Positions 1 through 7,805 of a stretch of 34,905 nt of DNA are shown in pieces (within the stretch, counting starts at the first letter, position 1; each line of letters starts with the position of its first letter). Location of the stretch: NCBI GenBank assembly GCA_023460175.1, contig JAEWRC010000230.1:1-34905 (forward strand). Reading direction: 5' to 3'. This DNA comes from Actinomycetes bacterium. Lineage in GTDB: Bacteria > Actinomycetota > Actinomycetes > Mycobacteriales > Mycobacteriaceae. The notes below the pieces were generated by a model. That model was given only the letters and a program-made list of their open reading frames with translations. It was not told the origin of the DNA and did no database searches. Both the position numbers and the translations under genes were made by a program.

Positions 1-2
1 GC

Positions 3-797
3 ACCGACGCCTGCCTGCGCGCCGGGGCCGCCCCGGCCGGGCGCCGTCCGATGGTCGCGGCGCGGGTGGCGCTGCGCGCCGGGCTGGCCCTGCTCCTGCT
101 GCCGGCCCTGCCGCTGCTGGCCGTCCCGCTGCCGGGACGTTCGCACCTGCAGCGCGGCTACTGCCGCCTGATGCTGCGCGCCCTCGGGGTGCGAATCACC
201 ATCTCGGGCGGGCCGATTCGCAATCTACGCGGGGTGCTGGTGGTCGCCGGGCACGTGTCCTGGGTGGACATCTTCACCATCGGCGCGGTGCTGCCCGGGT
301 CCTTCGTCGCCAAGGCGGAGATGGTGCGCTGGCCGGCCCTGGGCGTGGTCGCGCGGCTGATGAAGGTGATCCCGATCGAGCGGACCAGCCTGCGCCGGCT
401 GCCGGCGGTGGTGGCCACCGTGGCGACCCGGTTGCGGGCCGGTCAGACCGTGGTCGCGTTCCCGGAGGGCACCACCTGGTGCGGGCTGGGCTACGGGCGG
501 TTCCGCCCGGCCATGTTCCAGGCCGCGATCGACGCCGAACGCCCGGTGCAGCCCCTGCGGCTGGCCTATCACCACCGCGACGGCAGCGCCTCGACGGTGC
601 CGGCCTACATCGGCGAGGACACGCTGTGGGCCTCGTTGTGCCGCCTGGTGGTCGCCCGGCGCACCGTGGTGCACGTCCGCGTGGAGTCGCTGCAACTACC
701 CGGAACCGACCGGCGTGAACTGGCCGGGCGCTGTGAAACCGCGGTGCGCGCGGCCGGCGTCGCGCCTGTGCCGGCCGGGCACGCCCTGGCCGCCTAA
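3..797 (+). CDS. Lysophospholipid acyltransferase (PlsC-like), 5' partial
   Basis: Membrane-associated acyltransferase of the PlsC/LPLAT family, expected to transfer an acyl group to a lysophospholipid or related acceptor during lipid synthesis. Seen: a hydrophobic stretch just after the ATG at 51, the catalytic H-x4-D motif GHVSWVD (His about residue 68 counted from that ATG), and the acceptor-binding motif FPEGTTWCG. The frame stays open to the left edge, and codons 3-50 have the same G/C-ending third positions as the rest. Mycobacterial relatives such as Rv3026c (about 304 aa, from memory) are longer at the N-terminus, so the true start is probably outside the window; the ATG at 51 is the first inside it. 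It lies 45 bp upstream of iscS on the same strand, the order seen in M. tuberculosis. The acceptor lipid cannot be told from sequence. Confidence 0.85.
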   Translation, partial: TDACLRAGAAPAGRRPMVAARVALRAGLALLLLPALPLLAVPLPGRSHLQRGYCRLMLRALGVRITISGGPIRNLRGVLVVAGHVSWVDIFTIGAVLPGSFVAKAEMVRWPALGVVARLMKVIPIERTSLRRLPAVVATVATRLRAGQTVVAFPEGTTWCGLGYGRFRPAMFQAAIDAERPVQPLRLAYHHRDGSASTVPAYIGEDTLWASLCRLVVARRTVVHVRVESLQLPGTDRRELAGRCETAVRAAGVAPVPAGHALAA

Positions 798-827
798 CTC
801 GCGGGTGGGGGCGCGTCGTCCGGCGGG

Positions 828-833
828 TACCCT
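828..833 (+). promoter_or_regulatory. Candidate -10 box for iscS
   Basis: TACCCT fits the mycobacterial TANNNT -10 consensus and ends 9 nt before the iscS ATG at 843. This predicts a very short or absent 5' leader. No convincing -35 is visible. Inference only. Confidence 0.35.
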
Positions 834-842
834 GGACGGGTC

Positions 843-2036
843 ATGAGCCCCGCCACTTCGGTGTATCTCGACCACGCCGCCACCACCCCGATGCACGCTG
901 CTGCCATCGAGGCGATGACGGCGGTGCTGGCCACGGTCGGGAACGCCTCCTCGTTGCACACCGCCGGCCGCGCCGCCCGCCGCCGGATGGAGGAGTCCCG
1001 CGAGAGCATCGCCGCCGCGCTGGGCGCCCGCCCCTCCGAGGTGATCTTCACCGCGGGCGGCACCGAGAGCGACAACCTGGCCATCAAGGGCATCTACTGG
1101 GCCCGGCGGGACGCCGAGGAACGCCGGCGCCGCATCGTCACCACCGGCGTCGAACACCACGCGGTGCTCGACGCGGTCAGCTGGCTCGGCGAACACGAGG
1201 GCGCCGCGATCACCTTCGTACCCACCGACGCCGACGGCGCGGTGTCGCCGGCGGCCCTGCGCGCCGTGCTCGAGGAGCACGACGACGTCGCACTGGTGTC
1301 GATCATGTGGGCCAACAACGAGGTCGGCACCGTCATGGCCGTCGACGAGTTGGCTGCGGTGGCCGCCGAGTTCGACGTCCCGATGCACACCGACGCGGTG
1401 CAGGCCGTCGGGCATCTGCCGGTCAGCTTCGCCGACAGCGGCTGCGCGGCGTTGAGCGTGACGGCCCACAAGTTCGGCGGTCCGACCGGCGTGGGCGCCC
1501 TGCTGCTGCGCCGCGACACCGCGTGCGTGCCGCTGTCGCACGGCGGCGGTCAGGAGCGCGATGTCCGTTCGGGCACACCGGACGTGGCGGGCGCGGTGGC
1601 CATGGCCACCGCACTGCAGATCGCGGTCGAGGGCCGCGAGGCCAACAGCACCCGGCTGCGCGAACTGCGCGACCGGTTGATCGCCGGCGTGCTCGACGAG
1701 ATCGACGACGTGGTGGTCAACGGCTCGCGCACGCACCGCCTGCCGGGCAACGCGCACTTCACCTTCCGCGGGTGCGAGGGCGACTCGCTGCTGATGCTGT
1801 TGGACGCCAACGGGATCGAGTGCTCCACCGGTTCGGCCTGCACGGCCGGGGTGGCCCAGCCCTCGCACGTGCTGCTCGCGATGGGCGCCGACCCGGCGGC
1901 CGCGCGCGGATCCATCCGGCTCTCGTTGGGACACACCAGCGTCGAGGCCGACATCGAGGCGGCGCTGCGGGTGTTGCCGGCGGCGGTACAGCGGGCCCGC
2001 CAGGCGGCCCTGGCCAGCGCCGGGGTGCCGCGCTGA
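843..2036 (+). CDS. iscS: Cysteine desulfurase (IscS/NifS family)
   Basis: PLP-dependent enzyme that takes sulfur from L-cysteine, forming alanine and an enzyme persulfide that feeds tRNA thiolation and Fe-S assembly. Seen: 397 aa, N-terminal YLDHAATTP, PLP lysine in the TAHKFGG motif (K210), and the mobile-loop catalytic cysteine in STGSACTAG (C333). The length matches mycobacterial IscS (Rv3025c, about 393 aa). The ATG at 843 is chosen because the family motif follows within ten residues and a TANNNT box lies just upstream. Its TGA overlaps the ATG of mnmA by one base (TGATG), so the two are translationally coupled. This fits a sulfur relay in which IscS charges MnmA. Confidence 0.95.
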   Translation: MSPATSVYLDHAATTPMHAAAIEAMTAVLATVGNASSLHTAGRAARRRMEESRESIAAALGARPSEVIFTAGGTESDNLAIKGIYWARRDAEERRRRIVTTGVEHHAVLDAVSWLGEHEGAAITFVPTDADGAVSPAALRAVLEEHDDVALVSIMWANNEVGTVMAVDELAAVAAEFDVPMHTDAVQAVGHLPVSFADSGCAALSVTAHKFGGPTGVGALLLRRDTACVPLSHGGGQERDVRSGTPDVAGAVAMATALQIAVEGREANSTRLRELRDRLIAGVLDEIDDVVVNGSRTHRLPGNAHFTFRGCEGDSLLMLLDANGIECSTGSACTAGVAQPSHVLLAMGADPAAARGSIRLSLGHTSVEADIEAALRVLPAAVQRARQAALASAGVPR

Positions 2037-3115
2037 TGAAGGTGTTGGCGGCCATGAGCGGCGGGGTGGATTCCTCGGTCGCCGCCGCGCGGATGGTCGA
2101 CGCCGGACACGACGTGGTCGGTGTGCACCTGGCGCTGTCCTCGGCGCCGGGCACGCTGCGCACCGGTTCGCGCGGATGCTGTTCGAAGGAGGACGCGGCC
2201 GACGCGCGCCGGGTGGCCGACGTGCTCGGGATCCCGTTCTACGTCTGGGATTTCGCGGACCGCTTCAAGGAAGACGTGATCGACGACTTCGTCGAGTCCT
2301 ACGCGCGCGGCGAGACCCCGAACCCGTGCGTGCGGTGCAACGAGCGGATCAAGTTCTCCGCGTTGGCCGCCCGGGCGCTGGCGCTCGGTTTCGATGCGGT
2401 GGCCACCGGCCACTACGCCCGGTTGGCGCAGGGCCGGCTGCGGCGCGCGGTCGACAAGGACAAGGATCAGTCCTATGTGCTGGCGGTGCTCACCGCCGAG
2501 CAGTTGCGGCACGCGGCGTTCCCGGTGGGGGACACCGCCAAGCCCGAGATCCGCGCCGAGGCGCAGCGCCGCGGACTGTCGGTCGCGCAGAAGGCCGAGA
2601 GCCACGACATCTGCTTCATCCCGACCGGGGACACCCGCGCGTTCCTCGGCGCCCGGATCGGCGTGCGCCCCGGTGCCGTGGTGGACGGCGGCGGTACCGT
2701 GCTCGCCGAACACGACGGGGTGCACGGGTTCACGATCGGGCAGCGCAAGGGCCTCGGCATCGCCGGCCCGGGTCCCGACGGCGCGCCGCGCTACGTCACC
2801 GAGATCGACGCCGAGTCCGGCACCGTGCGGGTCGGCTCGGCCGACGACCTCGACGTCGTCGAATTACGGGGCGAGCGACCGGTTTTCACCTCCGGGCAGC
2901 CGCTGCGAGGACCCCTCGAATGCGAGGTACAGGTGCGCGCGCACGGCGGGCTGGCCCCCGGTGTCGTCGAGGTGGTCGACGGCGAACTGCGGATGCGCCT
3001 GCACACCCCGCTGCGCGGGGTGGCGCGCGGTCAGACGATGGTGCTCTACCGCCCCGACGCGGACGGCGACGAGGTGCTGGCCAGCGCCACCATCGGGGCT
3101 ACGGCTCGACCGTGA
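2036..3115 (+). CDS. mnmA: tRNA-specific 2-thiouridylase MnmA (TrmU)
   Basis: ATP-dependent enzyme making 2-thiouridine at wobble position 34 of Lys, Glu and Gln tRNAs, using sulfur from IscS. Seen: 359 aa, N-terminal PP-loop SGGVDSS (residues 8-14), NPCVRCN holding the first active-site cysteine (C98), and DICFIP holding the second (C193), followed by the C-terminal beta-barrel region. The start is the ATG overlapping the iscS stop (TGATG), which puts the PP-loop at the usual distance from the N-terminus. The 3' end overlaps the convergent dehydrogenase by 17 bp, leaving no room for a separate terminator. M. tuberculosis has the same iscS-mnmA pair, but there the next genes are different. 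Confidence 0.95.
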   Translation: MKVLAAMSGGVDSSVAAARMVDAGHDVVGVHLALSSAPGTLRTGSRGCCSKEDAADARRVADVLGIPFYVWDFADRFKEDVIDDFVESYARGETPNPCVRCNERIKFSALAARALALGFDAVATGHYARLAQGRLRRAVDKDKDQSYVLAVLTAEQLRHAAFPVGDTAKPEIRAEAQRRGLSVAQKAESHDICFIPTGDTRAFLGARIGVRPGAVVDGGGTVLAEHDGVHGFTIGQRKGLGIAGPGPDGAPRYVTEIDAESGTVRVGSADDLDVVELRGERPVFTSGQPLRGPLECEVQVRAHGGLAPGVVEVVDGELRMRLHTPLRGVARGQTMVLYRPDADGDEVLASATIGATARP

Positions 3116-4157
3116 CCTTGATGGCCTCGCCGTTCTTCACGATCTGAAACGCATCGAGCACCTGCGCGAGCGGTACGTGCCGGGTGATCAGGTCCTTGAC
3201 CGGCACCTGCCCGGTCGAGATGTACTCCAGGGCGCGCTTGTTGTGCTCCGGGGCCGACCCGTTGGCGCCGTGGATGTGCAACTGCCGGTAGTGCACGACG
3301 TTGGAATCGCAGGTGATCGTCGGGTTGTTCTTGGGCAGGCCGCCGAAGAACGAGATGCGCCCGTTGCGGGCGGCCATCGCGATGGCCTGCTCCTGGGCGA
3401 TGTTGGCCGCGGTGGCAGTGATGACGACGTCGGCGCCGCGCCCGCCGGTCAGTTCCATGACGCGCTCGACGACGTCGACCTTGGAGCCGTCGATGATCTC
3501 CTCGGGTGCGACCGCGTCGGCCGACATCTGCAGCCGGGCCTCGTTGACGTCGACGAGATAGACCGGGCCGCAGCGGTGCACGCCGCGGGCGATGCGGATG
3601 TGCATGCAGCCGATCGGGCCGGCGCCGAAGACCACCACCGTGTCGCCCTCCTCGATGCCGAGCAGGTCCTGGGCGTTGATCGCGCAGGCGAACGGCTCGG
3701 CCGCCGACGCCTCGTCATAGCCGACGTTGTCCGGGATCCGGTTGAGCCCATCGACTTTGAGCACCTGCTTGGGCACGATCATGTACTCGGCGAAGCCGCC
3801 GTCGTACTGATATCCCATCGAGGTCTGGTTCTGGCACACCGCCATCCAGCCCTTGCGGCACTCGTAGCACTCACCGCACGGCACCGCGGCGATCACCTGG
3901 GTCCGGTCGCCCACCTGCCAGTTCGAGCCGTAGGTGGCGTTCACATTCGCGCCGACCTCGACGATCTCACCGGCGATCTCGTGGCCGATGGTGCGCGGCG
4001 GGGAGAGGTTCTGGTGGCCGTTGTAGAAGATCTTGACGTCGGTGCCGCACGTCGAACAGTTGCGCACCCGCAGCTTGATCTCGTCGGGACCGCAGGTCGG
4101 TTCGGGAACGTCCTCGAGGCGGACATCCTCGGGTGCGTAGAAGCGCAGGGCCTGCAT
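3099..4157 (-). CDS. Zinc-dependent medium-chain dehydrogenase, probably for a sugar alcohol or its phosphate
   Basis: MDR-family NAD(P)-dependent alcohol dehydrogenase of the sorbitol/threonine/galactitol-phosphate dehydrogenase group. Seen: 352 aa; catalytic-zinc residues C37 in CSTCGTD and H59-E60 in GHE, plus E154; structural-zinc cysteines C94, C97, C100 and C108; Rossmann motif GAGPIG (178-183) followed by a strand ending in Asp (LVDVNE), which favours NAD. An open frame extends to 4256, but the ATG at 4157 has a good Shine-Dalgarno (GGAAGGA, on the minus strand) and begins the family sequence. It is divergent from the mannitol PTS gene. A job oxidising mannitol-1-phosphate or a related hexitol phosphate is inferred from that neighbour, since no MtlD is present. 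The substrate is unproven. Confidence 0.85.
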   Translation of the reverse strand: MQALRFYAPEDVRLEDVPEPTCGPDEIKLRVRNCSTCGTDVKIFYNGHQNLSPPRTIGHEIAGEIVEVGANVNATYGSNWQVGDRTQVIAAVPCGECYECRKGWMAVCQNQTSMGYQYDGGFAEYMIVPKQVLKVDGLNRIPDNVGYDEASAAEPFACAINAQDLLGIEEGDTVVVFGAGPIGCMHIRIARGVHRCGPVYLVDVNEARLQMSADAVAPEEIIDGSKVDVVERVMELTGGRGADVVITATAANIAQEQAIAMAARNGRISFFGGLPKNNPTITCDSNVVHYRQLHIHGANGSAPEHNKRALEYISTGQVPVKDLITRHVPLAQVLDAFQIVKNGEAIKVTVEP

Positions 4158-4379
4158 GGTGGTGTCCTTCCGGCGTCGGATCTGGGTGTGTACATCGGGG
4201 TGTGCACGAGGTGTGACCTGACAGCACTGTAGCGACCTTATCGGCAATCCGGGCACAAAACCACCAAAATGTTCGCCCGGATATGCCCGAATGCTTGCCG
4301 ATGTGCCCGTTTGTGGGGTTTACTGCTAGTCAGGTGATGTGACTGGCATCACTGTCGCGCCGAAACCGGAGGTCCTGAG
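4158..4379. promoter_or_regulatory. Divergent control region of the dehydrogenase and mannitol PTS genes
   Basis: This 222-bp gap holds four copies of a motif near TGCCCGNNTNY. Three are on the plus strand at 4274-4284, 4284-4294 and 4304-4314, spaced 10 and 20 bp, so on one face of the helix. One is on the minus strand at 4244-4255. Nearer mtlA is an inverted repeat GTGATG-N7-CATCAC (4334-4352), overlapped by AGTCA-N7-TGACT (4328-4344). Near the dehydrogenase side, GTGTACA (4188-4194) and TGTGCAC (4201-4207) form an imperfect inverted repeat. The Shine-Dalgarno GGAGG at 4368-4372 serves mtlA. I infer that these are operators for the DeoR-type regulator at 6369-7127; promoter boxes are not clear. 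Confidence 0.5.
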
Positions 4380-6356
4380 TTGTCCACCATTGAAGCGTCG
4401 TCACCGCGGACCGGGCTGCGGGTCCGGGTCCAGAAACTCGGCACCGCGCTGTCGAACATGGTCATGCCCAACATCGGCGCGTTCATCGCCTGGGGCCTGA
4501 TCACCGCGCTGTTCATCGAGACCGGCTGGCTCGCCGGGATTTTCGAGGCGCTGCGCGACCCCGACGGCTGGGTGGCCAAGATCGGCGGCTGGGGAGCCTA
4601 CGAGGGCGCCGGTGTCGTCGGCCCGATGATCACCTATCTGCTGCCGCTGCTGATCGGCGCCACCGGCGGCCGGATGGTCTACGGCGTGCGCGGCGGGGTG
4701 GTCGGCGCGATCGCCACCATCGGCGTCGTCGCCGGGGCCGACGTGCCGATGTTCATGGGCGCGATGATCATGGGCCCGCTCGGCGGCTGGGCGATGAAGA
4801 AGGCCGACGAACTCTGGGAGGGCAAGATCCGGCCCGGCTTCGAGATGCTCGTCGACAACTTCTCGGCGGGCATCCTGGGTATGTTCCTGGCGATCTTCGG
4901 CTTCTTCGGAATCGGGCCCATCGTCTCGTCGTTCACCCGGGCGGCCGGCAGCGCGGTGGACTTCCTGGTGGAGAACGACCTGTTGCCGCTGACCTCGGTC
5001 TTCATCGAACCCGCCAAGGTGCTGTTCCTCAACAACGCGATCAACCACGGCGTGCTGACCCCGCTGGGCTCCACCCAGGCGTTGGAGACCGGCAAGTCGA
5101 TCCTGTTCCTGCTGGAGACCAACCCCGGACCCGGCCTGGGAATCCTGCTGGCCTACATGGTGTTCGGCCGCGGCATGGCCCGGGCCTCGGCGCCCGGCGC
5201 GGCGATCATTCAGTTCTTCGGCGGCATCCACGAGATCTACTTCCCGTACGTGCTGATGAAGCCCAAGCTGATCGCCGCGGCCATCCTCGGCGGCATGGCC
5301 GGCGTGTTCATCAACGTGCTGTTCAACTCCGGCCTGCGCGCGCCGGCGGCGCCCGGTTCGATCATCGCCATCTACGCGCAGACCGCCACCGGCAGCTTCC
5401 TGGGGGTCACCCTGGCGGTGCTGGGGGCCACCGCGGTCTCCTTCGCGGTGGCGGGGCTGCTGCTCAAGACCGACCGGGCGACCGAGGAGCCCGACCTCGC
5501 CGCGGCGACGGCCGAGATGGAGTCCATGAAGGGTAAGAAGTCCAGCGTGGCCGCCCAACTGGTGGACGGTCCTCCGCGCGGTCCGATAACCAGCATCGTG
5601 TTCGCCTGCGATGCGGGCATGGGCTCCTCGGCAATGGGGGCTTCCGTGCTGCGCAAGAAGGTTCAGCAGGCCGGCCACCGCGAGGTCAAGGTCACCAACC
5701 AGTCCATCGCCAACCTCACCGACAGCTACGGCCTGGTGGTCACCCACCGCGACCTGACCGACCGGGCGCGCCTGAAAACACCGTCGGCCGTGCATGTTTC
5801 GGTGGACGACTTCATGTCCAGCCCGCGCTACGACGAGATCGTGGAACTGCTGGACCGCGATGGCGCCCCCGAGGCCCCCGAAACGGGCCAGGCGCCCGAG
5901 ACCCCGGCGGTCGAGGAGGACGCGGGCCCGGTGGACGTGCTCGGGCTGGAGTCCATCGTGTTGGACGGCACCGCGCGCACCAGCGCCGACGCCATCAGCG
6001 AGGCCGGCCGACTGCTGGTCGACGCCGGCGCCGTCGAGGCGTCCTACGTCGAGGCTATGCACGAACGCGAGACCTCGGTGTCGACCTACATGGGCAACGG
6101 CCTGGCCATCCCGCACGGCACCAACGAGGCCAAGGACTCGATCCTGCGCACCGGGATGTCGTTCGTGCGCTACGCCGAGCCCATCGACTGGAACGGCAAG
6201 CCCGCCGAATTCGTCGTCGGCATCGCCGGTGCGGGCAAGGATCACATGGCGCTGCTGACGCAGATCGCGCAGGTGTTCCTCAAGCCCGATGAGGTGGCGC
6301 GGTTGCGGGCGGCGACCACGCCCGACGAGATACGGGCAGTGCTGTCCGGTCAGTAG
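4380..6356 (+). CDS. mtlA: PTS mannitol-type permease, IICBA in one chain
   Basis: Membrane permease that imports and phosphorylates a hexitol, most likely D-mannitol, with phosphate passed from EI and HPr (not in this window) through IIA to IIB. Seen: 658 aa. IIC spans roughly residues 15-365 with many membrane segments, MPNIGAFIAWG near the start, NNAINHGV, and GGIHEIYFPYV (E285), a hallmark of mannitol IIC. IIB has the phospho-cysteine in ACDAGMGSS (C410). IIA at the C-terminus has the phospho-histidine in IPHGT (H579). Domain order and length match E. coli MtlA (637 aa). The start is TTG at 4380, supported by GGAGG seven bases upstream; no ATG or GTG fits as well. It is followed after 12 bp by a DeoR-type regulator. 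Confidence 0.92.
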   Translation: MSTIEASSPRTGLRVRVQKLGTALSNMVMPNIGAFIAWGLITALFIETGWLAGIFEALRDPDGWVAKIGGWGAYEGAGVVGPMITYLLPLLIGATGGRMVYGVRGGVVGAIATIGVVAGADVPMFMGAMIMGPLGGWAMKKADELWEGKIRPGFEMLVDNFSAGILGMFLAIFGFFGIGPIVSSFTRAAGSAVDFLVENDLLPLTSVFIEPAKVLFLNNAINHGVLTPLGSTQALETGKSILFLLETNPGPGLGILLAYMVFGRGMARASAPGAAIIQFFGGIHEIYFPYVLMKPKLIAAAILGGMAGVFINVLFNSGLRAPAAPGSIIAIYAQTATGSFLGVTLAVLGATAVSFAVAGLLLKTDRATEEPDLAAATAEMESMKGKKSSVAAQLVDGPPRGPITSIVFACDAGMGSSAMGASVLRKKVQQAGHREVKVTNQSIANLTDSYGLVVTHRDLTDRARLKTPSAVHVSVDDFMSSPRYDEIVELLDRDGAPEAPETGQAPETPAVEEDAGPVDVLGLESIVLDGTARTSADAISEAGRLLVDAGAVEASYVEAMHERETSVSTYMGNGLAIPHGTNEAKDSILRTGMSFVRYAEPIDWNGKPAEFVVGIAGAGKDHMALLTQIAQVFLKPDEVARLRAATTPDEIRAVLSGQ

Positions 6357-6368
6357 GCGGGACCGACG

Positions 6369-7127
6369 GTGGATTCCGAGAGCAGGCAGGCCCGCATCGT
6401 CGAGTTCGCCCGGACCAGGGGGCGGGTCGAGGTCGGACCCCTGGCCGACGAACTCGGCGTCGCCAGCGAGACCATCCGTCGCGACCTGAAGGTGTTGGCC
6501 GGACGCAAGCTGCTCAAGCGGGTGCACGGCGGGGCGGTCGCGCTGGAGACCGCCGGATTCGAATCCGGGGTCGAATACCGCAGCCGGGTCGACCTCGCGC
6601 AGAAGCACCGGATCGCCAAGGCGGCCGCGGGGCTGCTGCGCGGCGCCGAGACGGTCTATCTCGACGAGGGTTTCAGTCCGCGCTTGATCGCCGAACGCCT
6701 GGCCGAGGCCACGCTCACGGTGGTCACCTCGTCGCTGCTGGCGGCCGAGGCGCTGGCCGATAGCAGCGGCGTCACGGTGTTGCTGCTCGGCGGGCGGATG
6801 CGCGGCCGCACGTTGGCGACCGTCGACCACTGGGCCGTCAGCCGGCTGGAGACCCTGGTCATCGACGTGGCTTATCTGGGTACCAACGGGATCTCGGTTG
6901 AGCACGGCGCCACCACGCCCGACCCGGCGGTGGCCGCGGTCAAGCAGACCGCCGTGGCCGTGGCGCGGCGCAGCGTGCTCGTCGCCGCGCACTCGAAGTT
7001 CGACGTGGCCCACTTCTGCCGGTTCGCCGACGTCGCCGACTTCGCGACGATCGTCACCGGAACGGAGTTGCCCGCCGCGGCCGCGCAGCGCTATGAGGCC
7101 CTGGGCCCGAACGTGATCCGGGTCTGA
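6369..7127 (+). CDS. DeoR/GlpR-family transcriptional regulator
   Basis: Sugar-phosphate-responsive regulator, usually a repressor. Seen: 252 aa with an N-terminal winged helix (about residues 5-58, ending SETIRRDLKVL then KRVHGGAV), followed by the DeoR sensor domain with LLGGRMR, TNGIS, and the phosphate-pocket region near KQTAVAVARRSVLVAAHSKF. The start is GTG at 6369, 12 bp after the mtlA stop, with a weak Shine-Dalgarno overlapping that stop region. It is almost certainly in one operon with mtlA and is the natural candidate to bind the repeats in 4244-4352. The effector would be a hexitol phosphate or fructose phosphate; this is inference. It ends 6 bp before the convergent lpqA. Confidence 0.88.
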   Translation: MDSESRQARIVEFARTRGRVEVGPLADELGVASETIRRDLKVLAGRKLLKRVHGGAVALETAGFESGVEYRSRVDLAQKHRIAKAAAGLLRGAETVYLDEGFSPRLIAERLAEATLTVVTSSLLAAEALADSSGVTVLLLGGRMRGRTLATVDHWAVSRLETLVIDVAYLGTNGISVEHGATTPDPAVAAVKQTAVAVARRSVLVAAHSKFDVAHFCRFADVADFATIVTGTELPAAAAQRYEALGPNVIRV

Positions 7128-7133
7128 GGCGGC

Positions 7134-7769
7134 CTATTCCGGGATGTCGCCGAGCAGGTTCGCCAGCACGATGTCGGGGACGGTTTCGCCGAACGCGCAG
7201 AACGTCACCTCGGCAACCACCACCGCCTTGAGTCGGTAGTCGCGGCCACATTCACCCGAGCGGGTCTGCAGCGAGGACCCGTCGGCGCTCACCTCGCCGA
7301 GGTAGGTCTGGCCGAATCTGGTCTGCGCGCAGTCGGTGGCGGCCCGGGTCAACGTATCGAAGACCGCCCGCGCCGCCGGCTTGTCGACGTAGACGGCGGC
7401 GGCCTGCGAGATCAGGCCCGCGTCCGGCGGACTCTGGTAGCTGATCTTGTGGAAGTCGTCGATGCTGGTGCCGAACGTCGCGGTCTCGGCGAACAGGAAC
7501 CGGCACGGCGGCGGGGTCTGCTCGGCCAGCGGTTCGATGTCGACGGGATAGGCCGTGTCCATCGAGGGGATCACCGACAGGTCGGTGCCCGCCCCGGTGA
7601 TGGCCCGCATGGTGTTCAGGTCGAGCAGCACCGCATGCGCGTCGATCAGCGGCGGCGACCACAGACCCGCGTCGGCGGGGGAGCGGGCGAACCCGTCGAC
7701 GGTCGTGGTGCACGCCGGCAGGACCAGTGCGGCGAGACACCAGCACAGCAGCCGAACGACGAGGCCCAC
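7134..7769 (-). CDS. lpqA: Lipoprotein with PknH-like sensor domain (LpqA homologue)
   Basis: Predicted secreted lipoprotein anchored to the outer face of the membrane. Seen: 211 aa; an N-terminal signal of about 19 residues with the lipobox LPAC, then a domain with four spaced cysteines (in CRFLF, DCAQT, GECGRD and TFCAFG), typical of the PknH_C sensor fold, where they form two disulfides. Position and orientation match lpqA (Rv3016) next to the MetE-like gene. The GTG at 7769 is favoured because a TANNNT box (TAGAGT on the minus strand, 7776-7781) ends exactly 6 nt upstream, predicting a leaderless mRNA. The ligand and function of this family are not known to me. Confidence 0.8.
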   Translation of the reverse strand: MGLVVRLLCWCLAALVLPACTTTVDGFARSPADAGLWSPPLIDAHAVLLDLNTMRAITGAGTDLSVIPSMDTAYPVDIEPLAEQTPPPCRFLFAETATFGTSIDDFHKISYQSPPDAGLISQAAAVYVDKPAARAVFDTLTRAATDCAQTRFGQTYLGEVSADGSSLQTRSGECGRDYRLKAVVVAEVTFCAFGETVPDIVLANLLGDIPE

Positions 7770-7805
7770 GTCTGAACTCTAGCGGCGATCCCATACGGTT
7801 GACCG
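7770..7805. promoter_or_regulatory. Back-to-back leaderless promoters of lpqA and the MetE-like gene
   Basis: Only 36 bp separate the two GTG start codons. On the minus strand TAGAGT (7776-7781) lies 6 nt from the lpqA GTG; on the plus strand TACGGT (7794-7799) lies 6 nt from the GTG at 7806. Both fit TANNNT followed by transcription starting at the start codon. The -35 region of each promoter would have to lie near or inside the other gene. Start sites are inferred. Confidence 0.5.

Noticed and set aside
4334..4352. GTGA ... TCAC upstream of mtlA as a Crp site.
   Set aside because: Spacing between the half-sites is 11 bp and not the 6 bp of the TGTGA-N6-TCACA consensus.
4401..7013. Very long open frame on the minus strand (about 870 codons) opposite mtlA and the regulator.
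   Set aside because: Its translation is low-complexity His/Arg/Gly/Ala-rich with no domain, and the plus strand encodes well-matched proteins. Such frames are common in high-GC DNA.
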